This document shows positions 17,165 through 26,564 of a DNA stretch of 64,000 bases, in pieces. Position 1 is the stretch's first letter, and each line of letters begins with the position of its first letter. The DNA comes from JAIBJN01 sp963775505 (GTDB lineage Bacteria; Actinomycetota; Thermoleophilia; Gaiellales; Gaiellaceae): NCBI GenBank assembly GCA_963775505.1, contig CAVZIL010000007.1, positions 682,001 to 746,000 of the forward strand, written 5' to 3'. Below the pieces are notes generated by a model that was given only the letters and a program-made list of their open reading frames with translations, was not told where the DNA came from and searched no databases. A program made the translations under genes and the position numbers.

Positions 17165-18533
17165 GTGATCGAATACGAACCCATGGCAGTCCACGAGCGG
17201 GCCGAGCGTCTGCTCGAGCACGAGCTCGAGCGCTTCGAGCGGGAGCATCCCCGCTCGGGAGAGCTCGCCCGCCGCGCCTCCTCATCGCTTCTCGCGGGCG
17301 TTCCCATGCACTGGATGGTCAGGTGGCCGGGCGCGTACCCGGTCTTCGCCGAGGAGGCCTGGGGCGCGCGCTTCCGCGACGTCGACGGGATCGAGTACAT
17401 CGATTTCTGCCTCGGCGACACCGGCGCCATGACCGGGCACTCGCCCGGGCCCGTCGTCCGGGCCGTCGCCGAGCAGGCCGCGCACGGCATTACCCTGATG
17501 CTTCCGAGCGAGGAGGCGCTCTGGGTCGGGGAGGAGCTGGCGCGCCGCTTCGGGCTGCCTCGCTGGCAGTTCGCGCTCACCGCCACCGACGCCAACCGCT
17601 TTGCGATCCGGCTCGCGCGCCACGTCACGCGCAGGCCCAAAGTGCTCGTCTTCAACTGGTGCTACCACGGCACCGTCGACGAGAGCTTCGTCGCCCTGGA
17701 CGGGGACAGGGTCGTCGAGCGGGAGGGGAACCTGGGCCCGCCGGTGCCGCTGGACGAGACGACGCGCGTCGTCGAGTGGAACGACGCCGAGGCGCTCCGG
17801 CGGGAGCTCGGCCACGGCGACGTGGCCTGCGTGCTGGCCGAGCCGGCGCTGACGAACATCGGCATCGTGACCCCGCAGCCCGGGTTCCACGACGCGTTGC
17901 GCGAGCTGACGCGGGAGACCGAGACGCTCCTGATCATCGACGAGACGCACACGCTCTGCTCCGGCCCGGGCGGCTACACCCGGGCGCACGGGCTCGAGCC
18001 CGACCTGCTCACGGTCGGCAAGGCGATCGGGAGCGGCATCCCCTCGGCGGCATACGGCTTCTCGGCAGAGGTGGCCGACCGCGTCGAGGCGGCGATCGGC
18101 CGCGAGGAGTCCGACGTCGGCGGCGTGGGGGGCACGCTGGCCGCGAACGTGCTCTCCCTCGCGGCCGTCCGGGCCACGCTCGAGCATGTCCTGACCGAGG
18201 ACGCCTTCGCCCACATGATCGCGCTCGGCGAGCGCTTCGAGGAGGGCGTGCAGAGCGTGATCGACGGCTATTCGCTGCCGTGGCACGTCACGCGCCTGGG
18301 CTGCCGCGTCGAGTACCTCTTCCGTTCGGAGCGCCCTGTGACCGGGACGCGACGCCGCCGCCGGCGGCGACCACCTCCTCGACCGGCTCATCCACCTGTA
18401 CGCGCTCAACCGCGGCGTGCTCCTGACGCCGTTCCACAACATGGCGCTCATGTCGCCGGCGACGACGGAGGCCGACGTCGATCGCCACACCGAGGTCTTC
18501 GGCGAGCTCGCGGCCGAGCTGACCGGCCGCTAG
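17165..18533 (+). CDS. Class III PLP-dependent aminotransferase (glutamate-1-semialdehyde aminomutase-like), one frame change
   Basis: PLP enzyme of fold type I. Visible landmarks: YIDFCLGDTGAMTGHSP, NWCYHGTVDES, the PLP-binding LLIIDETHTLCSGPGG and the Schiff-base lysine in LTVGKAIGSGIP. The frame breaks near 18340-18355 in a GC-rich CGC run; the family sequence resumes as LYALNRGVLLTPFHNMALMS and ends at TAG 18531-18533. About 455 residues when joined. Start at GTG 17165 or ATG 17183 is undecided. Without hemL neighbours, an omega-amino-acid transaminase is as likely as a tetrapyrrole enzyme. Confidence 0.82.
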
Positions 18534-18793
18534 TCGCCCGGCCAGGTACCCGTGAGCTTCTCGTAGGCCCGGGCGCCGCTTCGGTCGACCGCTGCCTTGA
18601 TGAGCCCGAACACCGCTCCCTGGAGCGCCGCGGCGGCGAGGATCTCGCGCCAGCCGTACTCGCTCTCCTTCGCCTTCGGCGCATCCTCCCGCCCGCCGAC
18701 CCGTTTCCAGGTCTGCTTGAAGAGTGCTCCAGCGAGGATGCCCCCGAGAACGCTGAACAGCATGGCGAACGGTTTGTAGGCGAGCTTGGTCAT
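18530..18793 (-). CDS. DUF4235 membrane protein
   Basis: 87 residues beginning MTKLAYKPFAMLFSVLGG with a hydrophobic first third, a central REDAPKAKESEYGWREIL segment and a second hydrophobic helix, ending in KLTGTWPGD. This is the DUF4235 pattern seen in actinobacteria. Probably two membrane helices. Function unknown. Convergent with the aminotransferase (stops overlap by two bases). Confidence 0.85.
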   Translation of the reverse strand: MTKLAYKPFAMLFSVLGGILAGALFKQTWKRVGGREDAPKAKESEYGWREILAAAALQGAVFGLIKAAVDRSGARAYEKLTGTWPGD

Positions 18794-18844
18794 GGACGCA
18801 CGCAGCGTACCCGGAAACTCGCCTCGAAACTGCGTCGATGGGAA

Positions 18845-19183
18845 CTACGCAGCAGCGGACTTCGCGCGCTCGAACTCGTAGCCGATCGCGCTCCGCGCCT
18901 CGGGATCGGCGAGGCAGCGCTCGAGCGCGTCGCGGAACTCGTCCTCGGAAGCGACGAGGTCGTCCACGGGCAGGACCACGTCTGGCTCTTTGCGACGGTG
19001 CCAGAAGCGCCGCTGCGACGACGAGTCGGGCTTCTTCAGAACGAGACCGAACATCTCGCCGTGTTGGCCACGGACGACCGCAGTGCGCTCGATCACGTCC
19101 CACCGGACGAGACGGGGGCCTTTCCACGTCGGCGCAACAAGGGCCGAGACCTTGACAGGAGAACGTGTGTTCGTGTAGAACAT
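18845..19183 (-). CDS. Hypothetical protein divergent from imuB, start inside a LexA box
   Basis: 112 residues, no family recognised; the middle reads like a small beta domain (TAVVRGQHGEMFGLVL) and the end is an acidic helix (DEFRDALERCLADPEARSAI). If the ATG at 19183 is right, its first codons overlap the second LexA box, so it may be SOS-regulated with imuB. The first dozen residues may instead be non-coding, with the start further in (GTG codons exist). Reality of the gene is likely from codon pattern, the start is not settled. Confidence 0.55.
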   Translation of the reverse strand: MFYTNTRSPVKVSALVAPTWKGPRLVRWDVIERTAVVRGQHGEMFGLVLKKPDSSSQRRFWHRRKEPDVVLPVDDLVASEDEFRDALERCLADPEARSAIGYEFERAKSAAA

Positions 19184-19189
19184 CTGTTC
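19152..19189. promoter_or_regulatory. Tandem LexA (SOS) boxes over the imuB promoter
   Basis: Two perfect GAAC-N4-GTTC sites: GAACGTGTGTTC (19161-19172) and GAACATCTGTTC (19178-19189), 17 bases centre to centre. They lie between and over a -35 TTGACA (19152-19157) and a -10 TAGAAC (19176-19181, 18-base spacer), just upstream of ATG 19192. LexA bound here would block RNA polymerase; cleavage after DNA damage would release imuB and possibly the divergent gene. Confidence 0.85.
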
Positions 19190-19191
19190 CC

Positions 19192-20379
19192 ATGGTCGCC
19201 TGTCTCTCGATTCCGGGCTTCTCCCTCAGGGCTCCGCTGCTCCGGCGGCCCGAGCTCAGGGGGAAGCCGGTCGCGCTCGCGCCGGTGCCGGGGACGCGGC
19301 CGCTCCTCGGGTCGTGCACCCGCGCTGCCCACGAGGCCGGAGTGCGGCCGGGGATGCTGCTCTCCGAGGCGCTCGCCACCTGTCCTCGGCTCGAGCTCGT
19401 CGAGCAGGATCCGGCCGGGGTGGAGGAGGCCTGGGAGGCCGTGCTGCGGCGGCTCGAGGAGGCGGGCTTCGCGGTCGAGCCGGCCGAGCCGGGCTGCGTC
19501 TACTTCGAGACGAGCGGCATTGAGCGGCTGGCCGGAGGGCTCGAGCAGGCGCTTCGGCGCGCGCTCGACGCGGTCGGGGAAGAGTGGGGGGCCCGCGTGG
19601 GGGCGGCCTCCCGGCGCTTCGCAGCTTTGGCGGCGGCGACCGTCGCGCCTGCCCGCCGGGCGCTCGTCATCGACGACGGCGAGGCGCACCTCTTCCTCGA
19701 GCCGCTTCCGCTCGATCTCCTTCCGCTCTCGCCGGAGCGGCGGGAGGAGCTCTCGGAGCTCGGAGTCAAGCGGCTCGGCGAGCTGGCGCGGCTGCCCGGG
19801 GCGGCGGTCGCGGACCGGCTCGGCGCGGACGGCGCGGAGGCATGGCAGCTCGCCCGGGGTGAAGGGGGCACCGGGGTCGAGCCGCGCCGGCCGCCCGCCG
19901 AGATCGCCGAGACGCTCTCCTTCCCGGAGCCGGTGGCGAACGAGCTCACGCTCGCGCGGGCACTGGCGGCGCTCCTCGAGCGCCTGCTCGCCCGCCCGGA
20001 GCGGGCCGGTCGGGCCCCGCGGCAGCTCGCCCTCTCGGCGAAGCTCGTCGGCGGAGGCTCCTGGCGGCGCTCGCTGACGCTGCGCGAGCCGACGGCGGAG
20101 CCCGACCGCCTTCGGCTCGCGCTGGCGTCCAAGCTCGCGGAGCTGCCGGCGCCGACGGCGGAGCTGCGGCTCGAGCTGGGGGAGCTGACTGAGTCGGTGG
20201 GGACGCAGGCCGAGCTCGTGCGCCCGCGCGGCAGCCGTCTGCGGGAGCGCCTGCGCGTGGGGCTCCGGCAGGTGCGCGCGGCGGTGGGAAGCGCAGATGC
20301 GGTCTGCACCGTCGTGGAGGTCGCGCCGTGGTCGCGCATCCCGGAGACCCGGGCCATTCTCGTTCCGCGCGACGACTGA
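19192..20379 (+). CDS. imuB: ImuB-like Y-family polymerase homologue of the SOS mutasome
   Basis: 395 residues. N-terminus MVACLSIPGFSLRAPLLRRP fits the Y-family/ImuB palm, but the polymerase acidic triad is not conserved (the second region reads GCVYFETSGIERL), as expected for the inactive ImuB adaptor that recruits DnaE2 to the beta clamp. The helix-hairpin-helix region (LGVKRLGELARLPGAAVADRLG read in part) and a C-terminal little-finger-like part follow. Tandem LexA boxes control it. No ImuA-like RecA-fold gene is next to it. Confidence 0.85.
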   Translation: MVACLSIPGFSLRAPLLRRPELRGKPVALAPVPGTRPLLGSCTRAAHEAGVRPGMLLSEALATCPRLELVEQDPAGVEEAWEAVLRRLEEAGFAVEPAEPGCVYFETSGIERLAGGLEQALRRALDAVGEEWGARVGAASRRFAALAAATVAPARRALVIDDGEAHLFLEPLPLDLLPLSPERREELSELGVKRLGELARLPGAAVADRLGADGAEAWQLARGEGGTGVEPRRPPAEIAETLSFPEPVANELTLARALAALLERLLARPERAGRAPRQLALSAKLVGGGSWRRSLTLREPTAEPDRLRLALASKLAELPAPTAELRLELGELTESVGTQAELVRPRGSRLRERLRVGLRQVRAAVGSADAVCTVVEVAPWSRIPETRAILVPRDD

Positions 20380-20399
20380 ACGAGCCGCGCCCGGCGCTC

Positions 20400-20600
20400 G
20401 TGGCCTGCGAGGACGGAGTGCCGGCGGCGGTCGACCGGGTGCGCGTGGCCGCCGTACGCGAGGAGTGGCGGGTGGACGACCGCTGGTGGACGGAGGAGCC
20501 CGTGGAGCGGTGTTACTTCGAGGCGTTGCTCGAGAGCGGGCGGAACGTCGTGGTCTTCCGGGACGATGCGAGCGGCGAGTGGTTCCGCCAGACGGCCTAG
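20400..20600 (+). CDS. DUF6504-like small protein downstream of imuB
   Basis: About 66 residues with the block REEWRVDDRWWTEEPVERCYF followed in part by VVVFRDDASGEWFRQTA. Proteins of this type commonly sit between imuB and dnaE2 in actinobacterial mutasome loci and are called DUF6504; the role is unknown. The homologous region seems to extend upstream of GTG 20400; a CTG at 20376 overlapping the imuB stop (CTGA), or GTG 20328, are alternative starts. Confidence 0.65.
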   Translation: MACEDGVPAAVDRVRVAAVREEWRVDDRWWTEEPVERCYFEALLESGRNVVVFRDDASGEWFRQTA

Positions 20601-21470
20601 TCGCCCGCGATGACGACGTCGTGACGCGCGAGCACCTCGCCCAGCTCTTCCGGGTCGGGCGGCCCCTCTGCGGGCGTCGCGGCGGCGAGGTCGCGGATGT
20701 AGTTCTCCCAGCCGCCGGGCACGTTGAGGTTCAGGGCGCGAACCGGCTCGTCGGTCCGGTTGGCGAACGTGTGGACGACGCCCGGCGGGAAGCACGCGTA
20801 CGTTCCCGGGGACGCTTCCTGCTCCTCGTCGCCGACCCGGACGGTGAGCATTCCCTCGAGGACGTAGAACGAGTCGAGCAGCTTGCGATGGAAGTGGGGC
20901 GGAGGCGGCGTCGCTCCGGGCTGGACCGTCAGCTCGGCGAGCGAGAAGAAGCCCGCGGTCACCTCCCAGGTCGCCTTGAAGAGCGAGCTCGCCTGTCCGA
21001 CCGCGTACGTCGTGCCCTCTCCCGGCCCCGGACGGTCCCCCCGCCCGGCTCGTACGGCTCGTCGACGTCGACGCTGTCGAAGGTGGCGCGCTCGCGGCGG
21101 ACGACGGCGCGAATGTAGTCGGCGAAGCCCGCGTCCGGTGCATGGATGTTGAGGAAGCGGGCCCGGCCGCCGCTCGCCTTCGTGAAGGCGTGGACGACGC
21201 CTGGCGGGGCGACGACCGCCGTTCCCGCCGGGGCGAGGACGGCTCGCGCCCGAGCGTGAACTCGAGATCGCCCTCGAGGACGTAGAAGGCGTCGGTGTGA
21301 CGCTCGTGGTAGTGCGGCTTCGCGCCGGCGTGGCGCAGGCCGATGTCGTACTCGATCAGGCTGAGCTCGGGCAGGTCCACCTTGATCAGGAAGGTGCGGT
21401 CTCTGCCCCGCAGCAGCTCACCTTCTCCGGGCCCGTTCACGATCGCCTCGTCCATCGAAGTGGTCCCCAC
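20597..21470 (-). CDS. Bicupin protein, split by two single-base frame changes
   Basis: Two cupin domains encoded in tandem. Domain 1 begins MGTTSMDEAIVNGPGEGEL and has PHYHERHTDAFYVLEG; the frame slips near 21237 (GAGCC where GAGGCC would keep frame) and continues as VVAPPGVVHAFTKASGG. Domain 2 reads PGEGTTYAVGQASSLFKA, then PPHFHRKLLDSFYVLEGML and FPPGVVHTFANRT. A G6 run near 21040 breaks the linker; one extra G would fuse both domains into one protein of about 290 residues. As written, domain 2 could only start at GTG 20962. A TAGAGT -10 lies ten bases before GTG 21470. It separates imuB from dnaE2 on the opposite strand. Confidence 0.72.
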
Positions 21471-21480
21471 CGGCCCGTTA

Positions 21481-21486
21481 ACTCTA
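21481..21486 (-). promoter_or_regulatory. -10 element TAGAGT for the bicupin gene
   Basis: TAGAGT on the minus strand ends ten bases before GTG 21470; near-leaderless arrangement. Confidence 0.45.
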
Positions 21487-21571
21487 GGGGCACCCCTCTC
21501 CCACCACCCGCTTTCGAGCGTACAGGCGAGAAGCGCACCGTGTGGCGCGCGGACCGTGCCGGAAGCGTGAC
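21487..21571. repeat. Dispersed intergenic repeat, copy B
   Basis: Diverged copy of the 3403-3485 element, same orientation, just upstream of dnaE2. It keeps CCCACCACCCGCTT, AAGCGCACC and TGGCGCGC in the same order and spacing, and CGCTT/AAGCG can still pair. No LexA box is seen here, so this element is the only distinctive feature upstream of dnaE2. Confidence 0.5.
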
Positions 21572-21588
21572 GGGGGTGTGACGAGAGC

Positions 21589-24500
21589 GTGGCGGGGTAC
21601 GTCGAGCTCCACTGCCACTCCGCCTACTCGTTCCTCGACGGCGCCTCCCAGCCCGAGGAGCTGGCGGCCCGTGCGGTCGAGCTCGGCTACGAGGCGCTCG
21701 CGCTCACCGACCACGACGGCGTCTACGGCTCGCTCGAGTTCGCCTACGCGGCGAAGGCGCTCGGCCTGCGCCCGATCACCGGCGCCGAGGTGACGCTCGC
21801 CGACGGCTCGCACGTCACGCTCCTCGTCGAGACGCCGCGCGGGTACGCGAACCTCTGCCGCCTTCTCACCGCCGCGCACGCCCACGAGCGGCTGAACCCG
21901 CGCCTCGACCCGGCGCTCCTCGCCGAGCCAGAACGAGGGCCTCGTCTGCCTCTCGGGCTGCGCGCGGCACGGCCTGGCCGTCCGCGACCCGAACGCCGCT
22001 GCCCGCCTCGCCGCGCGCCTTCGGCCGCGACCGCTTCTACGTCGAGCTCCAGCGGCCGTACGAGCGGGGCGACGCACGCCGGAACGCCGCGCTCCGCACC
22101 CTCGCGGAGACCCTCGGCGTCCGCACCGTCGCCACCGGCGACGTCGCACGCGCACCATCTGCGCCGGACGCGCCTCCAGGACGTCCTCGTCGGCGATCAA
22201 GAACCGCACGTCCCTCGAGGGCTGCGAGGCCGAGCGGCGCGGGAACCGGGAAAGCGTCCTCCTCGCCCCGCACGAGGTCGCCGCCCGCTTCCCCGACGAC
22301 CGCGACGCCGTCCGCGCGACCGTCGAGCTGGCCGAGCGGCTCGACCTTCGACCTCACGCACGAGCTCGGCTACCGCTATCCCGACTTCTCGGATCGGGAC
22401 GACTCCGGCGGACGTCCAGCTGGCGCGAGGTCTGCGGCCGAGCCTTCGAGGAGCGCTACCGCCACGCTCCGCACCCGCTTCGCACCCGGGCGGACGCGCG
22501 CCTGCGAGAGGAGCTCGCGCTGATCGCCGAGCTCGGGCTCTCCGGCTTCTTCCTCCTCCACTGGGAGGTGCTGGAGCTCGCGCGCGACGTCGCCGCCGAG
22601 GTCAGGGGCCCCGGCTCGCCGCGCCACCTGCTGCCGCCGGGGCGCGGGCGAGGCAGCTCGGTCGGCTCGATCGTCTGCTACCTCACCGGGCTCTCGCACG
22701 TCGATCCCGTGGACGCCGGGCTCGCGCTCGGGCGCTTCCTCAACCGGGAGCTCGAAGTCCGTCCCCGACATCGACCTCGACTTCCCGCGCGACATCCGCG
22801 AGAAGCTGATCGTCGCCGTCACCGAGCGCTACGGCCGCGAGCACTCGGCGCTCGTGGCGAGCTTCGCCACCTACCGCGCGCGCGGCGCGATCCGCGACGT
22901 CGGCAAGGCGCTCGGGCTCCCGCAGGCCGAGCTCGAGCGGCTCGCGCGCGTCTCCGACGGCTGGAACGCCCGCAAGGTGGGGGAGGAGATGGAGCACGTT
23001 CCCGGCGCGGACGCGCGCCTCGCCTCGCCGCGCTGGCGCGCCTTCCGGGAGCTCTGCGGCGAGATCGCCGGCCTGCCCCGCCACCTGTCGCAGCATCCCG
23101 GCGGCATGGTCATCTCGTCGCGGCCGCTGGTCGAGCTCGTCCCGGTCGAGCCGGCGGCGATGGAGGGGCGCCAGAACTGCCAGTGGGACAAGGACTCCTG
23201 CGCCGACGCCGGCTTCCTCAAGATCGACCTGCTCGGGCTGGGGATGCTCTCCGCGGTCGAGGAGTGCGTCGAGCAGATCGCGCTCCTGCGCGGGAAGCCG
23301 ATCGACCTCTCCCGCATCCCGCTCGACGACCCGGGCGTCTACCGGGAGATCCAGGACGCGGACACGGTCGGCCTCTTCCAGATCGAGAGCCGCGCGCAGA
23401 TGCAGAGCCTCCTGCGCACGCGCCCGGAGAACCTCGACGACCTGACGATCCAGGTCGCGCTCGTCCGCCCGGGGCCGATCCAGGGCAAGGCCGTGCACCC
23501 GTACATCGAGCGCCGCCAGCGCCTGCGCGAGGACCCCGCCTACGAGCCGCCCTACGACCACCCGTCGCTCGCCGAGCCGCTGCGCGAGACGCTCGGCGCG
23601 ATCATCTTCCAGGAGCAGGTGCTCGACGTCGCCATGGCGCTCGCCGGCTTCACGGTGGGGGAGGCCGAGGGGCTGCGGCGGGCGATGAGCCGCAAGCGGA
23701 GCCTGGACGCGATGGAGGCCTACCGGCGCCGCTTCCTCGACGGCGCGCTCGCGAACGGCGCCGACCTCGAGACCGCCGAGCTCGTCTTCTCGAAGCTCTC
23801 CGGCTTCGCCTCCTTCGGCTTCCCCAAGTCGCACGCGGCCGCCTTCGCGCTCCTCGCCTACCAGTCGGCGTGGCTTCGCCACCACTACCCGGAGGAGTTC
23901 CTCTGCGCGCTCCTGAACGCCCAGCCGATGGGCTTCTACCCGCCCGCGAGCCTCGTGCGGGACGCGCAGCGGCGCGGCGTCGAGGTGCTGCCGCCCGACG
24001 TGAACCGAAGCGAGGCGAAGTGCCGGCTCCAGGGCGGCGCCGTGCGCGTCGGGCTCGGCTACGTCAAGGGCCTGGGGGAGGCGCCCGCTGTCGCGCTCGT
24101 CGAGGAGCGCGAGGCCGGCGGCGCAGTTCGGAAGCGTCGCCGACCTCGCCCGGCGGGCGCCGCTCGACCGGCCCGGCGCTGGAGGCGCTCGTGGCGAGCG
24201 GCGCCTGCGACTCGTTCGGCTGGCCGCGCCGCCAGCTCCTCTGGCGGCTGGGCCTCGCGCCGCGCTCGGTCAGCGCCGGCGCCGGCGGGACGGAGAGGCA
24301 GCTCGCGCTCCCGCTCGAGCCGACGAGCGAGATCCCCGAGCTTGCCGAGCAGACGCCCTGGGAGCGGATGCTCGCCGACTACCGGCTCACGAGCCTCTCG
24401 GTCGGGCTCCACCCGCTCGAGCTGCTGCGTCCGCACCTGCCGGGCGAGGTGCTGTCGAGCGCGGAGCTCGAGGAGGCCCCGCACGGCGCCCGGGTCGCGG

Positions 24501-24803
24501 TCGCCGGCCTCGCCGTCGCCCGGCAGCGCCCCGCGACCGCGAGCGGCGTCGTCTTCATGCTGATCGAGGACGAGCACGGGCAGGTGAACCTGATCGTTCC
24601 GCCGCCCGTCTACGACCGCTACCGCGCGCTCGTGCGCGGCGAGCCGCTCCTCCTCGCGCGCGGCCGCTACGAGCGGGTCGACCGGAACCGCAACATCCTC
24701 GTCTCGGAGCTCGTCTCGCTCGCGCCGCTCGCGCGCCGGGTCGCGGACGACGCCGAGGTGCGCGAGCGCCATGCCCGCCGCTCACCACTTCGGCGGCCGC
24801 TAG
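21589..24803 (+). CDS. dnaE2: Error-prone DNA polymerase III alpha-type subunit DnaE2, many frame changes
   Basis: Translesion polymerase of the SOS mutasome. The PHP domain opens VELHCHSAYSFLDGA with TDHDGVYGS; later blocks include the catalytic PDIDLDFPRDIRE (aspartates near 22765), HLSQHPGGMVISSRPL, VGLFQIESRAQMQSL and the C-terminal OB region GVVFMLIEDEHGQVNLIV. The reading frame changes near 21930, several times between 22010 and 22560, near 22757, 24122 and 24770; the end reads MPAAHHFGGR and TAG 24801-24803. Joined length is about 1070 residues, normal. Heavy disruption is either sequencing indels or a decaying gene. Confidence 0.85.
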
Positions 24804-24816
24804 CGCTCGCGGCCGC

Positions 24817-26212
24817 GTGCCGCCCCGGTCGCTCTGGCTCCAGGAAGCGCTCGCCGCCGAGGACGGCGTCGCCTCGGAGCAGCTCGCCGGGCCCGTCCGC
24901 GCAGACGTGTGCATCGTCGGCGGCGGCTACACGGGCCTCTGGACCGCGCTCCGCGTCGCCGAGCTCGAGCCGGGCGCGTCGATCGTGCTCCTCGAGGCCG
25001 ACATCTGCGGCGGCGGCCCCTCGGGCCGAAACGGCGGCTTTGCGCTCTCCTGGTGGCCGAAGGTGGAGACGTTCGTCAAGCGGATCGGGCGAGGAGGAGG
25101 CCTTCAGGCTCGTCCGCGCGTCCGTTGCCGCCGTCGACGAGCTCGGCGCGTTCTGCGAGCGCGAGGGGATCGACGCCCACTACCGCCGCGGCGGCTGGCT
25201 CTGGACGGCGACCTCCCCGCGCAGCTCGGCTCGTGGGAGGGAGCCGTCGCGGCAGCCGCGCGAGCGGGCGAGCACCCGTTCGAGCTCCTCGACGCGGAGG
25301 AGGTGCAGCGGCGGACCGGGTCTCCCGTCCACCTCGGCGCGGCCTTCGAGGCGGGCGCGGCGACCGTGCAGCCGGCGTTGCTCGCCCGCGGCCTCCGCCG
25401 CGTCGCCGTCGAGCGGGGCGTGCGCATCTGCGAACGCTCGCCGATGGCCGAGCTCGACCGGGAGCGCGGGATCGTCGCGCACCCCCTCGGGGTCGGTCGA
25501 GGCGGGGGCGGTCGTGCTCGCCACGGGCGCCTGGCTGACGGCCGTCCCGGAGCTGCGGCGCGCGGTGGTCGCGGTCTCCAGCGACATGATCGCCACGGCC
25601 CCGATGCAAGAGCGGCTCGAGGAGGCGGGCTGGACCGGCGGCGAGTCGATCTCGAATTGCCGCCTGATGGTGCACTACTACCGGACGACGAGGGACGGCC
25701 GGATCGCCTTCGGCCAGGGCGGGCACCGGCACGCGTTCGGCGGCCGCGTCGACGACGGGTTCTTCGCTCACGGCGAGTCCGCGGAGCGGCAGCTGCGGCA
25801 AGATCTCGTCCGCCTCGTGCCGTACGCGAGCGGCGTCGAGGTCACCCACGCGTGGGGCGGCCCCATCGACCGCACGCTCGACGGCGCTCCGATCTTCGGC
25901 CGGCTTCCCGGCACCGTCCCGATCGTCTACGGCGTCGGCTACTCGGGGAACGGGGTCGCGCCCAGCCTGACCGCGGGCAGGATCCTCGCGTCGAGCGCGC
26001 TGGGCCGCGACGACGAGTGGTCGGGCTGCGGCCTCAACCGCGGCGTGGTCGGACGCTTCCCGCCGGAGCCGATTCGGTACGGCGGCGGGTTCGTCGTGCG
26101 CGCGGCGGTCAAGCGCAAGGAGAAGCGCGAGGACGTCGGACTGTCCGTCGACCCGCTCACCCGCAAAGTCGCCGGCCTCGCGCCCCAGGGCTTCTTCCGG
26201 GTCGCGAGGTAG
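24817..26212 (+). CDS. FAD-dependent amine/glycine oxidase-type (DAO family) oxidoreductase, frameshifted
   Basis: The FAD-binding Rossmann motif VCIVGGGYTGLWTALRV is followed by LLEADICGGGPSGRNGGF, as in gamma-glutamylputrescine oxidase (PuuB)-like DAO proteins. The frame shifts near 25090, 25215 and 25490 while the family sequence continues: EEAFRLVRASVAAVDELG, LDAEEVQRRTGSPVHLG, VVLATGAWLTAVPEL, then GYSGNGVAPSLTAGRIL to TAG at 26210-26212. About 465 residues when joined. Start GTG 24817 lies 13 bases after the dnaE2 stop. Likely oxidises a secondary amine; substrate unknown. Confidence 0.78.
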
Positions 26213-26218
26213 CGGCCC

Positions 26219-26246
26219 GGGCTCGCCGACCGTCGACGCCGAGCCC
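26219..26246. terminator. Bidirectional terminator-like hairpin
   Basis: GGGCTCG (26219-26225) pairs perfectly with CGAGCCC (26240-26246) across a 14-base loop, between two converging stops. Confidence 0.5.
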
Positions 26247-26545
26247 TAGCTCAGCTCGAGGCCGAGCCTCGGCAGTCGCTTCCGGGCCACGCGGTTGAAG
26301 ACCTCCTCGTACTCCGCGGCAGCCTCGTCGTCCAGCGTGCGCGCGTACGTGTAGCGGTACGCAAGCAGTGCGTCCCGCGCCGCGTCGACCTGGTCGACGT
26401 AGTCGCCGTAGAGCTCCTCGGCCTCCTCCCTCGAGGCGGCGTTGTAGGCGTCGAGCGAGGCCCGGCAGTCTTCGAGCAGGTCCGCGTGCTCGGTCTCGAA
26501 CAGCTCCAGCTGACGCTCGACGAGGTCGACGAAGCGCCCTCGCAC
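26246..26545 (-). CDS. Hypothetical helical protein
   Basis: 99 residues, almost wholly alpha-helical and acidic (FVDLVERQLELFETEHADLL, EEAEELYGDYVDQVDAARDA), probably a small helical bundle. No family recognised. GTG start at 26545 is supported by the minus-strand -10 TAGTCT six bases upstream. Transcribed divergently from the EEP hydrolase through a shared symmetric -10. Confidence 0.65.
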   Translation of the reverse strand: MRGRFVDLVERQLELFETEHADLLEDCRASLDAYNAASREEAEELYGDYVDQVDAARDALLAYRYTYARTLDDEAAAEYEEVFNRVARKRLPRLGLELS

Positions 26546-26550
26546 GCTCC

Positions 26551-26557
26551 TAGACTA
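26551..26557. promoter_or_regulatory. Symmetric bidirectional -10 TAGACTA
   Basis: On the plus strand TAGACT (26551-26556) ends eight bases before GTG 26565. On the minus strand TAGTCT (26557-26552) ends six bases before GTG 26545. Both are leaderless-distance -10s sharing five base pairs. Confidence 0.6.
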
Positions 26558-26564
26558 GTGCGCC

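Noticed and set aside
20960..20962. Separate second cupin gene starting at GTG 20962
   Set aside because: Cupin sequence continues upstream in the same frame with no start codon, and one added G in the G6 run near 21040 fuses it to the first domain.
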